Source: Sapria himalayana (lineage: Eukaryota > Streptophyta > Magnoliopsida > Malpighiales > Rafflesiaceae). From it: a stretch of DNA of 64,000 nucleotides. Location: NCBI GenBank assembly GCA_029783825.1, contig JAREIK010017107.1, positions 31,462 to 95,461 on the forward strand, written 5' to 3'. Below the pieces are notes generated by a model that saw only the letters and a program-made list of their open reading frames with translations, was not told the origin of the DNA and made no database searches. Both the position numbers and the translations under genes were made by a program. Position 1 is the stretch's first letter. The number at the start of each line of letters is the position of its first letter. Shown piece after piece: positions 53,046-64,000 of this stretch.

Positions 53046-54983
53046 ATAATAATTTTAAATTTTTTTAAAAATGTGAATACAATATTTAGTAATAAGAATC
53101 ATTATAATTATATATTATATAAACTAAATTTAAACAATTTTATTGATAGATATGATATCAATTATCAAAAAATAAATTAATATGCTATTATTAATTTGAT
53201 AGATATAATTTAAAAAATAATTACAAAACCTAAAATTATTCAAAATCAAAGTCAAATTTATTACCAAATAATAATTTTTGTTTTTTTTAGTTTTTGCTTC
53301 TTTTTATATGCTTATATTTTTTTGATTAAAAATAAATTATTTAAATTATAGTTAAGGTTTACGAGTTTAATGTTTTAAGTGTTTAGGGGCTTTTGTGTTT
53401 AAGAGTTTAGAGATTTAAGTGTTTAGGCATTTAGTGCTCTATAAGGTTTATTTAAACAATGATATAACAAAAAATTTATTTTTATTTTTTTTTTCTAATT
53501 TTTTAAGGTTATAAAATTTGAAAATATAAAAATTTCTAAATTTTTTCAAATATAAATATAATATTTAGTTATAATAATCTTATAAATACAAGTCATTTAA
53601 ATTCAATATAAATAATCACATTGCTAGATATTATAATAATGATCAATAAATAAATTAATAAACTATTATTAATAAGATAGATATTATTTAAAATATATTT
53701 GCAAAATCTAAATTTATTCAAAATCAAAGTATATATTACTAAATAATAATTTTTTTTAATATTTTTCTTTTTTTATAAGTTTATATTTTTGTTATTAAAA
53801 ATAAATTATTTTAATTATATTTGTCTTCCTCATAATTTATTTTGTAATTTATAATTCAATAAAAATAAACTAATAAATAATTAAAATAAATATTTAAAAT
53901 TATAATGAATACAAATAAAATTGAGATTTATTATTTATTATTCAGGATATACATGTTTAATGGTTTAAGTATTTAGATATTTTGGGGTTTAGTCATTTAA
54001 GTGATTATGACGTAAGTGATATTATCTAATTTTTGAATGTTATAACCTTTGAAAATATAATAATTTTTAATTTTTTATAAAATGTAAATAAAATATTTAG
54101 TTATAATAATCTTGATAATTATATATAATGTAAAATCAATATAAATAATTTTATTAATATATATAATAATAATGATCAATAAATAAATTAATAAACTATT
54201 ATTAATTAGAAAGATATAAATTAAAATATAATTGCAAATTCTAAAATGTTTCAAAATTAAATTAAAATAAATTACTAAATAATAATATTTTTTTAAAAAA
54301 ATTTTGCCTCTTTTTATAATCTTATATTTTTTTGATGAAAAATAAATTTTTTAAATTATATCCATCTCACTAATAATTTATTTTTTAATTAATATTTCAA
54401 TAAAAATAAACTGATAAATAATTAAAACGAATATTTAAAATTATAATGAATACTAATAAAAATGAGATTTATTATTTATTATTTAGAGTATACTAATTTA
54501 GAGGCTTATGTATTTATGTGCTTCGTGGTTTAGGAGGTTAGTCATTAAGAATTTAGGTATTTTGGGGTTTATAGATTTTATTTAAAAAATATAATAATAA
54601 TAAATTTATTTTTTTATTTTTTCTTATTTTCAAAAGTTATAACAATTGAAAACTTAATAATTTTTAAATTTTTTTAAAATATGAAAATATTACGTTGTTA
54701 TAATTATCTAAATAATTATAAATTATGTAAATTCAATATAAATAATTTTTTCTATAGATATTATGATGACGATAATAAAATAAATTAATAAACTATTATT
54801 AATCAGATAGATATTAAATAAAATTTATTTGCGAAACCTAAAATGATTCAAAATCAAAGTAAAATATATTAATAAGATAGATATTAAATAAAACTATTAT
54901 TAATAAGATAAAATATACAGGTTTAAAAGATTATATATTTAGGAGTTTTGGGATTTAAGAATTTAGTGATTTAAGTGTTTAGG

Positions 54984-55227
54984 CATTTAGTAGTTTATAG
55001 GTTTTATTTAATAAATAAAATAACAAAAAAAAATTTTTGTTATTTGTTCTCATTTTTGAAGGATATAACCTTTGAAACTATAACAATTTTTAATTTTTTT
55101 TAAATGTGAATAATATATTTAGTTATGATAATCTTAATAATTATATATCATGTAAATTCAATATAAACAATTATATTTATATATATTATAATAATGATAA
55201 TACAAAAGATTAATAAACAATTATTAA
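54984..55227 (-). repeat. Left copy of the satellite segment duplicated around the hAT composite
   Basis: This 244-nt segment recurs at 57370-57588 (219 nt). Both share variants not seen in neighbouring monomers: CTTTGAAACTATAACAATTTTT, TTTAGTTATGATAAT and ATACAAAAGATTAATAAACAATTATTAA. The segment runs from the CATTTAG word, where the hAT-A end sits in the right copy, to ATTATTAA, where the hAT-B truncation sits in the left copy. Confidence 0.75.
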
Positions 55228-55779
55228 TTTTTGTTTTTCTAACTTATATATCTTTAGTATGTCATTCCTAGATGTGGATCTAGGAATCCTATGATAGGCA
55301 GGCTGAAAATATGTCTGCATGATGCGCATTACCCTTGGATCTTCCGAAAATCTAATCGGAAGACCCATCAATGTGATAAGAGTGGCCATGCCGTCCCTAC
55401 CCAACTCACTGGAGTGTATGAAGGGAGTAAGCTTTGAGACCGAACTTGATCCAGTCTCAAAAAATGCAGTGCAAAGTTGGGTTTGCCTAGGATCTAATGT
55501 TCCATGTTTTTTGGTGCATAATTCGGCATGCCTTTTAAGGTGCCCAGTCCCAAACGAACTCTTACATGTTAAAAGTCTCATACAATATTTGCACTGTCAT
55601 TTCTAGTTCCTCACCCCTAACATTTTTTTTTGTTTTATTATATTAAAATGAGTCCAAACTACAGAAGTCCTCCTAGTTTTTTGTTTTTTAGAAGTTTGGG
55701 TTGAGACGACTGGAGAAACCAAAGTTTCAGCAGCCTCAAACCTTTGTGTAATATTTTCATTTATAAATTTAAATATGTT
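55228..55779 (-). pseudogene. N-terminal fragment of a hAT-B transposase with a complete BED zinc finger
   Basis: The frame reads SVVWTHF, then CKYC (55594-55583), then GTGHLKRHAELC. This is the C-x2-C...H-x3-C arrangement of a BED finger, the DNA-binding domain at the start of many plant hAT transposases. After a short linker come LGRDGMATLITLMGLPIRF and ILKIYK, matching the conserved helical region before the catalytic core. The catalytic core and dimerisation region are missing; the coding sequence ends at the satellite junction near 55228. A one-base frameshift lies between ATG-ACA-G and the CKYC codons (about 55595). No in-frame ATG is visible before a stop at 55780-55782, so the start may lie in a lost or unrecognised upstream exon. 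It belongs to a different hAT lineage from the transposase at 34594-36885: the finger is intact here and the sequences do not resemble each other. Confidence 0.82.
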
Positions 55780-56543
55780 TCAGTTGTATTTGTCATTTTT
55801 TATGATTTTTGTTTTTAAGAATAGTTTAATAAAGACTAGAAGAATGATTTTAATTTTTCTAATTTTGGTCTATAGAGAGAAACTATAGAGAGAGAAAGTT
55901 AAAAAACATAAAATAAATTACCCAATAAAAGCAGTGAGGTCGGTCACATGCACAGTGCACCGCAGTCAAGCTCTAATGTTCAAAACTCAAGTCAAGATTC
56001 CTGAAAATCCAAGCCGAATGCCAAAATCCCGAGGCCTGAGAGAGAGAATCAAGATTTTTGAGAGAGAGAACGATTTGAGAGAATTTATGTTTATGAAAAA
56101 CATAAATGTTAAAGAGATGGGGGTGGTATTTATAGATTAAAGATAATAATTTTTTATAAAAATGAAATTTTTTTTAATTTTTATGAATTTCTTTTAATTT
56201 TTTTGGGGGCAGAATCATGAGGGCCATTGGATTCTGCCCTCTAGCGGTTGGAGGGGAGATCTAACGGCTGAAAATCTAATTTTATATTAATTTTTTTTTT
56301 CAGTTGGGGGGATCTGTGTTGGTTCGGGCCTCGTGGGTTGGGTCCAATCACACCCGACCATTGGTCTTTTTTGTGGGAGGGGCGTGGGGCTATCATGGGG
56401 TGGTGCTCGAGGGACACCTGGCATAGGACGAACCGGTGCCGGTGTGCCGTGCCACGGGCCGATCCGTGCCGAGTAGGGCACGGCACGGCACGGCTCGTGC
56501 CTTTCCCGGGCATGGCCCGGGCACGGCCTGTTTGACACCTCTA
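55228..56543 (-). mobile_element. hAT-B: second hAT-type element nested in hAT-A, 3' part missing
   Basis: The outer end at 56543 reads, on the minus strand, TAGAGGTGTCAAACAGGCC followed by a CCCGGGCC/GGGCACGG-rich region. This TAGRGGTGTCAAA plus G+C-rich subterminal design is common among plant hAT elements. It interrupts hAT-A right after ACACCCA, next to the stop codon of the hAT-A transposase. Inward lie a G+C-rich stretch (56290-56540), an A+T-rich leader with GAGAGA runs (55860-56095), and the start of a transposase (55779-55228). The element then stops abruptly at satellite, so its 3' half and second inverted repeat are absent. Open frames in the G+C-rich arm (56241-56538) have low-complexity translations and look accidental. 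Confidence 0.8.
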
Positions 56544-57368
56544 TGGGTGTATTAAATTTTATAAGGTAATATTTGGTTTTTTTATTACTATTTGATCTTA
56601 GAAATTTATGTGTACATGATTAACATATTTTCATCTTTGGTTGTCCTTCTACAGTGGAGGAAGAAATGGGAGGAGTTGTAAAAGAGATAATTAATTGGGT
56701 TTGGATTTTCGTTGCTGTTCCGGGATGGACTTTTGAAATGATTATTATCATGGTGGTTATTATTGTATTTTTTTGTTATATTAAGCTGCCTAATTTTAGC
56801 AATTACTTAAGTAGTAATTGATGCTACCAATGTTTGTGGTCATCTTTAGCTATTCCTTAATATGTTAAGTAATTGTTTAAAAATATATAATATTGCAATT
56901 ATGGTTAACTTTCACTCGGTTGAACAAAGCCAACTTGTGAAAAACAAAAAACCAAATTAAGCACACAACTCGGTCCCGTTCTATTTAACATTTCTATCCT
57001 TTTCTGCACATCAAAGCTTTTGACAAGGTAATGGAACTCGTTTGCTGTATTCAGCCGATTTGACAAATCAAAATTGGCCCAATTTGAGTTTGAAATATAC
57101 ATAACTAAGGAATGATAAATGGTACAACAAAAGGATTCGACATGAACTAACTTGGCCGGTTTGAAGAAAATAAATTGAAAAAAATGTCCGAACTCCGTTC
57201 CGTCCTGGAATTGTTTTCTCCTTCCCAAAGTCCCCGATCTCCGTCCCATCCCATCCCGATATTTTCAACCTATGGGACGTGTCTGGATCTTCAAAAAAAA
57301 ACACTGAACTGTGGGAATGGGCTGGAGATTTGTAATCCTCATCCCGTCCCGTCCCATGAGCACCCCTA
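56544..57368 (-). mobile_element. hAT-A copy 2: 3' arm only, interrupted by hAT-B
   Basis: Reverse complement of this block aligns by eye with 33784-34606 throughout. It starts with the same terminus TAGGGGTGCTCATGGGA at 57368 and runs through the GGGACGG subterminal repeats and the CAATTGATGC-type spacer. It ends at ATTTAATACACCCA, which in copy 1 covers the last codons of the transposase. The rest of the element has been replaced by hAT-B. As in copy 1, the terminus follows AAATGC of the satellite AAATGCC block, in the same monomer register although the two arrays are inverted. By-eye divergence between the copies is modest, with many single-base differences. Confidence 0.87.
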
Positions 57369-60300
57369 GCATTTAGACGTTTATAGGTTTTATTTAAAAA
57401 ATAAAATAACAAAAAATTTAATATACCCTTTGAAACTATAACAATTTTTAAATTTTTATTTTAAATGTGAATACTATATTTAGTTATGATAATTTTAATA
57501 ATTATATATCATGTAAATTAAATATAAACAATTATATTGATATATATTATAATAATGATCATACAAAAGATTAATAAACAATTATTAAAAAGATAAATAT
57601 TGTTTAAAATATATTTACAAAACCTAAAATGATTCAAAATCATAGTGAAATATTTTACTAAATATTAATTTTAAATTTTTAAATTTTTAAATTTTTGTAT
57701 CCATTTATAAGCTTATATATTTTTTGATGAAAAATAAATTATTTAAATTATATTTGTCTAACTATTAATTTATTTTTTAATTTATATTTCTATAAAAATA
57801 AACTAATAAATAATTAAAATGTATATATAAAATTATAATGAATACTAATAAAAATGAGATTTATGATTTATTATTTAGGGTATACCTATTTAATGGTTTA
57901 AGTTTATTGTGGTTTTGTGGTTAATGACTTTATTGATTTATATGTTTACACATTTAGGTTTTATTTATTGATTTATAGGGTTTATTTAATCAATGAAATA
58001 ACAAAAAATTAATTTTTATGAATATTCGTGATTTTCAAAGGTTATAACCTTTGAAAATATAATAATTTTTTAATAGTTCTAAAATATGAATACAATACTT
58101 AGTTATAATAATCTTAATAATATATTTGATGTAAATTCAATATAAAAAATTTTATTAATATATATTGTTTTGATGATCAAAAAATAAATTAATAAACTAT
58201 TATTAATAGGACATATATTAATTAAAATATATTTGAAGAACCCAAAATAATTCAAAATCAAAGTAAATTATATTACTAAATAAAATTTTAAATTTTTGAA
58301 ATTTTGTTTATTTTTATAAGCTTATATTTTTTTTCATAAAAAAAAATTTATTTAAATTATATATGTCTAACTCATTATTTATTTTGTAATTAATATTTCT
58401 ATAAAAATAAACTAAAAAATAATTAAAATGAATATTTAAAATTATAAAGAATACAAATAAAAATGAGATTAATTATTTAGGTTATATAGGTTTAATTGTT
58501 TGAGTATTTAGGGGGTTTTGGGGTTTAGGAGTCTAGAGATTTAAATGTTTAGGCATTTAGTGGTTTATAAGTTTTATTTAAATAATAAAATAATAAAAAA
58601 ATTATTTTTGTTATTTTTTATCATTTTTGAAGGTTATAACCTTTGAAAATATAATACCTTTTAAAATTTTTTCAAATGTAAATATAATATTTAGTTATAA
58701 TAATCTTAATAATTATAAGACATTTAAATTCAATATAAGTAATTTTATTGTTAGATATTATAAATTTGATCAAATAATAAATTAATAAACTATTCTTAAT
58801 AAGATTAATAGCAATTAAAATATAATTGCAAAACCTATATATAATGATTCAAAATCAAAGTAAAATATATTACTATATAATAATTTTTTGTTTTTAAATT
58901 TTTACTTCTTTTTATAAGCATATATATTTTTTTGATTAAAAATAAATTATTAAAATAATAGTTGTCTCGCTCATTATTTATTTTGTAATTAATATTTCTA
59001 TAAAAAATAAACTAATAAATAATTAAAATTTATATTTAAAATTATAATGAATACAAATTAAAATGAGATTTATGATTTATTATATGTGGTATCCCAGTTT
59101 AATGGTTTGATTATCTAGGAGTTTTATCGTTTAGGAGTTTATCAATTTATGTTTTTAGGTATTTAGTGGTTAATAGGTTTTATTTATATAATAAAAATAA
59201 AATTTTATTTTTAGATTTTTTCTGATTTTCAAAGTTTATAACCGTTGAAAATAAAATAATTTTTAAAATTTTTTGAAATGTGAATACCATGTATAATTAT
59301 ATTAATCTTACTAATTATATATCATATAAATTTAATATAAATAATTTTAATGATAGATATTATAATAATGATCAAAACTTAAATTAATAAACTATTATTA
59401 ATAATATATATATTAATTAAAATATATTTACAAAACAAAAAATTATTCAAAATCAAATCAAAATATATTACTAAATAATAATATTTAATATTTAAATTTG
59501 TTCTTTTTATAAGCTTATATTTTTTTTGATTAAAAATTAATTATTTAAATAATATTTGTCTTACTTGAAATTTATTTTGTCATTAATTTTTCTAAATAAT
59601 TAAACTAAAAATAATTAAAATGAATATTTAAAATTATAATAAATAGAAATAAAAATGAGATTTATTATTTATTAAGAAGTATATATATGTTGAAATGTTT
59701 TTGTATTTAGGGGTTTCAGGGTTTATAAGCTTACTGATTTAAGTAAGTAAGCATTTAATGGTCTATAGATTTTATTTAAAAAATAAAATAACTAAATATT
59801 TATTTTTATTATTTTTTTTTCATTTTTTAAGATTATAACCTTTGAAAATATAATAATTTTTTAATTTTTTTCATAAGTGAATACAATATTAATTTATAAT
59901 AATCATAATAATTATATATCATATAAATTTAATAGAAACAATTTTATTGATAGATATTCTAATAAGTATCATAAAATAAATTAAAAATCTAATATGAATA
60001 ATTTTGATATTACTTAAAATATAATATCAAAACCTAAAATGATTCAAAATCAATGCAAAATATATTAATAAATAATAATTATTTGTTTTTAAATTTTTAT
60101 TCTTTTTATAAGCATATCAATTTTTTGATTAAAAATAATTTTTATAAATAATATTTTTAACTCATAATTTATTTTATAATTAATACATATATAAAAATAA
60201 AAAATTAAACAATCAAAAATATTATTTTATATTGAATTTTTATAAATTATAATGAAAACAAATAAAAATGAAATTTATTAATTATTATTTAGGGTATACC

Positions 60301-63300
60301 GATTTAAAGGATTATCTATATAGAGGTATAGGGATTTTCTAGTTTAGTGATTTAAATGCTTAGGTATTTAGTGATGTATAGGTTTTTTTAAACAATAGAA
60401 TAACAAAGAAAAAATATTTTTTTTATTTTTTCACATTTTGAAAGGTTATAACCTTTGAAAATATAATAATTTTAAAATTTATTTCAAAAGCGAATACAAT
60501 ATTTAGTTATAATAATTATTATATTTATATGTCATATAAATTCAATATAAACATTTTTATTGATGAATATTCTAATAATGATGAAAAAAATAACTTTATA
60601 ATCTATTATTAATAAGATAGATGTCAATTAAAATATAATTACAAAAACTAAAATGATTCAGAAGCAAAGCAAAATATATTACTATATAATAATTTTTTGT
60701 TTTGAAATTTTTTTTTCTTTTAAAAAGTTTATCTATAATTTGTGATGAAAAATAATTTACATAAATTATAATTGTGTAACTCATAAATTATTTTGTCATT
60801 AATATTTATATAAAAATAAACAAATAAATAATTTAAATGAATATTTAAAATTATACTTAAAAGTAATGAGATTTATTATTTATTATATAGGGAATACTGG
60901 TCTAATTTAAATTAAATCTGTCTTACTAATAATTTATTTTGTAATTAATATTTCTATAAAAATTATCTGAAAATTAATTAAGATAAAAATTTAAAATTAT
61001 ACTGAATAAAAATTAAAATGATATTATGATTTATTATTAATGTATACTTATTAATGGTTTACATATTTAGAGGTTTTGTCTTTAGGAGTTTAGCGATTTA
61101 GGTTTTTTAGGTATTTAGAGGTTTATTGGTTTTATTTAATCAATAAAATAACAAAAAAAATTTGTAATTTTTTGTCATTTTGATAGGTTATAACCTTTGA
61201 AAATATAATAATATTTAAAATTTTTTGAAATGTGAATATAATATTTAGTTATAATAATATTAATAATTATATATGATATAAATTCAATATAAATAATTTT
61301 ATTGATAGATATTATAATAATAATCAAAATTAAATTAATATACTATTAATAATAAGATAGATATTAATTAAAAAATATTTATAAAACCCAAATTGATTCA
61401 AAATTAAATTAAATTATATTACTAAATAATAATTTTTTATTTTTGCTTCTTTTTATAAGCTTATATATTTTTTTTGATGAAAAATAAATTATTTTATTTA
61501 TATTTGTCGCACTCATAATTTATTTTATAATAAATATCTTATAAAAATAAACCAATAAATAATTAAAATGAATATATAAACTATAATAAATAGAAATTAA
61601 AATTAGATTTATTAATTATTATGTATTAAATAGCATTTTAATGGTTTATGTATTTAGGTATTACGGGGTTAGGTGTTTACTGATTTAATTGTCTAAGGGA
61701 TTTAGTGGTTTATAGGTTTTATTTAAAAAATAAATAACAAAACAATTATTTTTTATTATTTTTTGATATTTTCAAAGGTATAACCTTTGAAAATATAATA
61801 ATTTTTAAATTGTTTTCAAAAGTGAATTCAATATTTAGTTATAATAAGTAATATATTTATATATCATATTTCAACATAAACAATTTTAGTGAGAAATATT
61901 CTAATAATGATCAAAAAATAAATTAATAATCTATTATTAATAGATAGTATCATTTAAAATATAATTACAAAACATAAAATGATTCATAGCAAAGCAAAAT
62001 ATATTACTATATAATAATTTTTTGTTTTGAAATTGTTTTTTATTTTAAAAAGTTTATCTATATTTTTTTGATTAAAAATAATTTACATAAATTATATTTG
62101 TCTAACTCATAATTTATTTTTAATTAATATTTATATAAAATAAAAAATTAATAATTAAAATGAATTTTAAAAATTATAATGAAAAAAAAATGAGATTTAT
62201 TATTTTTTATTTAGGGTATACCGGTTTAATTTAAGTTATATCTATCTCACTAATAATTTATTTTGTAATTAATATTTCTATAAAAATAAACTAATAAATA
62301 ATTAAAATAATAATTTAAAATTATACTGAATAAAAATTAAAATGAGATTTATGATTTATTATTAATGTATACCAGTTTAATGGTTTAAGTATTTTGAGGT
62401 TTTGTCGTTTATGAGTTTAGCGATTTATGTTTTTAAGCATTTAGTGAGTAATATGTTTATTTATAATAATAAAATTACAAAAAAAAATATAATTTTTTGT
62501 CATTTTCAAATGTTATAACCTTAGAAATTTTAATAATATTTAAAATTTTTTGAAATTTCAATACAATATTTAATTATAATAATTTTATTCATTCTATATC
62601 ATATAAAATAAATATAAACAATTTTATTGATAGATATTATAATAATGATCAAAAATTAATTTTATAAACTATTTATATAACATAGATATTAATTAAAAAT
62701 ATTTACAAAAACCCAAATTGACTCAAAATTAAAGTAAAATATATTAGTTGATAATAATTTTTAATAATATTTCTTTTTTACTTCTTTTAAAAGCACATAT
62801 ATATTTTTTTATTAAAAATAAATTATTAAAATTATATGTGTTGCACTCTTAATTTATTTTGTAATAAAAATTTCTATAAAAATAAACTATAAATAATTAA
62901 AATGAATATTTATAATAATAATAAATTGAAACAAAAATTCAATATATTAAATATTAAGTAATATATAGCGGATTATGGTTTATGTATTTATGCATTACGG
63001 GGTTTAGGAGTTTACTGATATAACTGTGTAAGCATTTAGTGGTTGTATGTTTTATTTAAAAAATAAAATAACATAAAATTTATTTTTATTATTTTTTCAA
63101 ATTTGAAAGGTTATAACCTTTGGAAATATAATAATTGTAAACTTTTTTTCAAAAGTGAATTCAATATTTAGTTATAATAATCATTATATTTATATATCAT
63201 ATAAATTCAATATAAACAATTTTATTGATAAATATTCTAATAATGATCAAAAAATAAATTAATAAAGAATTATTAATAAGATATATATCAATTAAATTAT

Positions 63301-64000
63301 AATTACAAAATCTAAAATGATTCAGAAGGAGAGCAAAATATATTACTATATAATAAATTTTAGTTTTGAATTTTTATTCTTTTTATAAGTTTATCTATAT
63401 TTTTTGATGAAAAATAATTTATATAAATTATATTTGTCTAACTCATAATTTATTTTGTAATTAATATTTATAAAAATAAACGAATAAATAATTAAAATGA
63501 ATATTTAAAATAAAAATGAAAATAATAATATTGAGATTTATTATTTATTATTTAGGGTTATCGATTTAAAAGGTTTATTATTTATTATTTAGGGTTTTAG
63601 AGATTTAGGACTTATTGATTTAAGTGTTTAGGCATTTAGTGGTTTATAGGTTTTATTTAAACAATGAAATATCAAAAAAAATATTTTTTTTATAATTTCT
63701 AATTTTCATTGGTTATAATCTTTGAAAATATAATAATTTTAAATTTTTTTTCAAAAGTGAATTCAATATTTAGTTAGAATAATCATTATATTTATATATC
63801 ATATAAATTCAATATAAATAATTTTATTGATAAATATTCTAATAATGATCAAAAAATAAATTAATATTCTATTATGAATAAGATAGATATCAATTAAATT
63901 ATAATTACAAAACTAATAATGATTCAGAAGCAAAGTAAATTATATTATTATATAATAATTTTTTGTTTTTAATTTTTTTTCTTTCAATAAGTTTATCTAT
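57369..64000 (-). repeat. Satellite array 4b, inverted polarity, continues past the window end
   Basis: Inverted monomers with dyads near 57427, 58040, 58632, 59234, 59833, 60446, 61188, 61778, 62512, 63110 and 63711. Most spacings are 592-613, with three of 734-742 (the longer monomer type). 58031-58058 is a perfect 28-bp dyad. The first 219 nt repeat the flank at 54984-55227. No genes are seen; the array runs off the window. Confidence 0.9.
58031..58058. repeat. Perfect 28-bp satellite dyad
   Basis: Exact palindrome, arm ATTTTCAAAGGTTA, two monomers beyond the hAT composite. Confidence 0.9.

Larger units (their letters stand above)
48762..55227 (-). repeat. Satellite array 4a, inverted polarity, monomeric
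   Basis: Inverted monomers with dyads near 48886, 49483, 50079, 51092, 51830, 52427, 53027, 53507, 54039, 54636 and 55062. Spacings are about 600 or 740, with shorter deleted ones. The 1013-bp gap between 50079 and 51092 holds a foldback (50574-50615) where a dyad would be expected. More dyads are perfect here than in the HOR arrays. No genes are seen. Confidence 0.88.

Noticed and set aside
55319..55606. A 95-codon + strand frame
   Set aside because: Antisense shadow of the hAT-B BED-finger coding sequence.
56241..56538. Overlapping 65-90-codon frames on both strands in a G+C-rich stretch
   Set aside because: Translations are Pro/Arg/His-rich low complexity produced by the GGGCACGG-type subterminal repeats of hAT-B, and are open in several frames at once.
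1..64000. CRISPR-like or bacterial/organellar origin of the repeats
   Set aside because: Repeat units are hundreds of bases long and tandem with no unique spacers; the presence of hAT elements, a solo LTR and a poly(A) insert indicates plant nuclear DNA.

Overview
The window looks like nuclear heterochromatin from a flowering plant. It is extremely A+T-rich (judged by eye, not computed) and is almost entirely one satellite family. The only recognisable inserts are plant-type: two kinds of hAT DNA transposon, a solo LTR, and a polyadenylated retroposed transcript. I see no intact protein-coding gene, tRNA or rRNA. The many 60-78-codon open frames in the satellite are chance frames, several lacking an ATG.

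Layout. 1-10,127: satellite in 'forward' polarity (a block reading AAACCACTAAATGCC on the + strand), organised as a higher-order repeat (HOR) of about 2.31 kb. 10,128-30,845: the same HOR in inverted polarity, about nine units. 30,846-48,761: forward polarity, but mostly as single ~600-bp monomers without the HOR. 48,762-64,000: inverted polarity, again mainly ~600- and ~740-bp monomers. There are therefore three polarity switches (about 10.13, 30.85 and 48.76 kb). The first is centred on a perfect 28-bp palindrome.

Nearly every monomer carries one dyad, in its best form a perfect 28-bp palindrome (arm ATTTTCAAAGGTTA followed by its reverse complement). It serves as a phase marker. Start positions of its core in the first array (403, 780, 1530, 2130, 2716, 3094, 3843 and so on) give the repeating spacings ~378, ~748, ~597 and ~590 that define the HOR.

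Inserts. 33,784-37,360: a hAT element (hAT-A) with a broken minus-strand transposase (BED finger, DDE core and dimerisation region all traceable); its right terminus is lost. 41,982-42,552: a 571-bp solo LTR with a perfect 5-bp target duplication (ATAAT). 44,266-45,555: a transcript-like, non-coding insert ending in a poly(A) signal and tail, followed by degenerate telomere-like repeats and about 1.1 kb of low-copy-looking DNA, to 46,740. 55,228-57,368: a nested composite. A second hAT-A arm sits at the same satellite position as the first copy and is interrupted by a different hAT (hAT-B) with the N-terminal part of its transposase. Both are truncated, and the composite is flanked by a 219-244-bp duplication of satellite.

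The genes do not cooperate in a pathway. The biology here is repeat turnover: HOR amplification, inversion, microhomology deletions, and decay of transposons trapped in the array. The best candidate for something undescribed is the satellite itself: a dyad-bearing, telomere-like, polarity-switching repeat that could be centromeric or pericentromeric. That role is inference and cannot be shown from sequence alone.
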